Source of the DNA: Clostridia bacterium
GTDB taxonomy: Bacteria > Bacillota_A > Clostridia > Oscillospirales > CAG-272
Assembly: GCA_017542695.1 (NCBI GenBank)
Contig: JAFXWT010000105.1
Span: 1-5,460, forward strand
Length of the DNA: 5,460 bases
Direction: 5' to 3'
The translations under genes were made by a program, and so were the position numbers. This document shows positions 4,306 to 5,460 of the stretch, one piece after another. The notes below the pieces were generated by a model. The model saw only the letters and a program-made list of their open reading frames with translations, made no database searches and was not told the DNA's origin. Each line of letters opens with the position of its first letter. Position 1 is the stretch's first letter.

Positions 4306-5460
4306 TTATTGTTCTTCCCACGGGAAGCGCTGCGTGTTGCCGCGCGGCGCGTTTTGCTGTTGCTGCTGTTCGCGTTCTCGCTCCTCGCGTTCGCGCGCTT
4401 CGCGTTCTTCGCGCTCGCGTTCTTCTTTCAGGTGCTTTTCGCGCAGAGCGTTTTCTTCCGCGCTCTTACGGCGGCGATCTTCGCCGATCTTTTCGATTTC
4501 CTCGATGGGCGCGCCCTTCATCGCCATTTCAAATTCGTCGCGGTCCATAACCTCGTGCTTCATAAGGAATTCGACGACGAGGTCAAGTTTGTCTTTATTG
4601 CCGCGGACGATGTTCAGCGCCGTTTCATACGCTTCGTCGACGATCTTTTTGATCTCCGCGTCGATGAGCGCCGCAGTCTCCTCGGAATAATTCTTTGACG
4701 AATAGAAGTCTCTGCCGAGGAATACCTCCTCGTCGGAACGTTCGCTGCCGAGGTTGATATTGCCGATCGTTTCGCTCATTCCGTATTTGGTCACCATCTG
4801 ACGTGCGATGGCCGTTGCGCGCTGAATGTCGTTGGATGCGCCGCCCGAAATATCGTCGAACAGCACCGCTTCGGCGGCTCTGCCTCCGAGGAATACGGCG
4901 ATCCTCTCTTTGAGTTCCTTCTTATATACGTTGTATTTGTCCTCTTCGGGCACTATCGACGTGTAGCCGAGCGCGGGACCGACGGGGATGATCGAGATCT
5001 GCTGAACGGGATCCTGCGTCGGTAAAACGTAAGCGACGACTGCGTGCCCCGCCTCGTGATATGCCGTCTTGCGCTTTTCGGATTCCTTGATATTCTTTTT
5101 CTTCTTCTGCGTGCCGTAGCTGACTTTGATCATGGCTTCGTCGATGTCGATCACGCCGATGAGCGATTTGCCCTTGCGCGCGGCGAGCAGTGCCGCCTCG
5201 TTAAGCAGGTTGGCGAGATCCGCACCCGTAAAGCCGACGGTGCGCTGTGCGATCCTGTGGAAATCGACGTCGTTTTCAAACGGTTTGCCTTTCGCGTGAA
5301 CTTTGAGTATTTCTTCGCGTCCTTTGATGTCGGGGTATCCGACGGTGATCTGTCTGTCAAATCTGCCCGGACGAAGCAGGGCGGGGTCGAGGATGTCGGG
5401 GCGGTTCGTCGCCGCCATGACGATGACTCCGTCGTGAGGATTGAAGCCGTCCATCTCGAC
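4306..5460 (-). CDS. ftsH: ATP-dependent zinc metalloprotease FtsH, C-terminal part (5' end outside window)
   Basis: FtsH is a membrane-anchored hexameric AAA+ protease that unfolds and degrades damaged membrane proteins and short-lived regulators. The window holds the last 384 codons; the N-terminal membrane segments and the Walker A and B motifs are beyond the right edge. Counting from the visible MDGFNP, the second region of homology runs through ATNRPD (15-20) and LLRPGRFDR (26-34), giving Arg fingers R28 and R31. The AAA lid follows, with GFTGADLANLLNEAALLA at 74-91. The zinc-protease motif HEAGH is at 133-137, and the probable third zinc ligand is D209 in GGASNDI. Helical peptidase segments continue to about 315. 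The tail from about 325 is a highly charged Arg/Glu stretch, then five Gln, ending RFPWEEQ. No frameshift is seen. The stop is TAA, with a terminator six bases on. Confidence 0.95.
   Translation of the reverse strand, partial: VEMDGFNPHDGVIVMAATNRPDILDPALLRPGRFDRQITVGYPDIKGREEILKVHAKGKPFENDVDFHRIAQRTVGFTGADLANLLNEAALLAARKGKSLIGVIDIDEAMIKVSYGTQKKKKNIKESEKRKTAYHEAGHAVVAYVLPTQDPVQQISIIPVGPALGYTSIVPEEDKYNVYKKELKERIAVFLGGRAAEAVLFDDISGGASNDIQRATAIARQMVTKYGMSETIGNINLGSERSDEEVFLGRDFYSSKNYSEETAALIDAEIKKIVDEAYETALNIVRGNKDKLDLVVEFLMKHEVMDRDEFEMAMKGAPIEEIEKIGEDRRRKSAEENALREKHLKEEREREEREAREREEREREQQQQQNAPRGNTQRFPWEEQ

Noticed and set aside
1..5460. CRISPR array, phage or transposase genes
   Set aside because: No regularly spaced direct repeats and no transposase, integrase or phage proteins are visible in any frame.

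Overview
The window looks like a chromosomal segment from a Gram-positive anaerobe of the Clostridia type. This is an inference from three things: codon choice rich in GCG, TCG, GGC and CGC, a DUF11-repeat protein of a kind I associate with Clostridia, and the Firmicutes-like TrkH and FtsH sequences. I cannot name a genus. AT-rich DNA is confined mainly to the divergent promoter region around 870-950 and to the gene-end hairpins.

Layout from left to right. Positions 1-797, minus strand, hold the N-terminal 265 codons of a protein built from DUF11-type beta-sandwich repeats; the gene runs off the left edge. Positions 798-965 are a divergent promoter region. On the plus strand it has a good sigma-A promoter (TTGATT, 17 bp, extended TATTAT) for the potassium genes. 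On the minus strand it has a probable promoter whose predicted start site lies on a 19-bp palindrome. Positions 966-3771 hold trkA and trkH, four bases apart, encoding the regulatory and channel subunits of a Trk-type potassium uptake system, followed by an intrinsic terminator. Positions 3806-4271 are a non-coding stretch. Positions 4306-5460, minus strand, are the C-terminal 384 codons of the membrane AAA+ zinc protease FtsH, which runs off the right edge and ends in a strong terminator.

The trkAH pair is the only functional unit visible in full. TrkH forms the pore, and TrkA is expected to sit on its cytoplasmic face as a nucleotide-gated RCK ring. Their tight spacing and shared terminator indicate one transcript. 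The DUF11-protein gene and ftsH are transcribed independently and show no functional link to trkAH.

The most unusual part is the roughly 460-bp gap between the convergent trkH and ftsH genes. Just inside each terminator is a matching hairpin module (3807-3848 plus; 4268-4231 minus) in inverted orientation. The two share the same architecture: an outer 3-bp stem, a one-base bulge on the same side, a pyrimidine/purine stem beginning CTTTTCTTT, a GCG-containing loop and a trailing CAAAAGAA. The outer stem differs in sequence but keeps its pairing. This could be a non-autonomous repeat element with terminal inverted repeats, or a gene-end motif present once per transcript. No clearly new multi-gene system is present.
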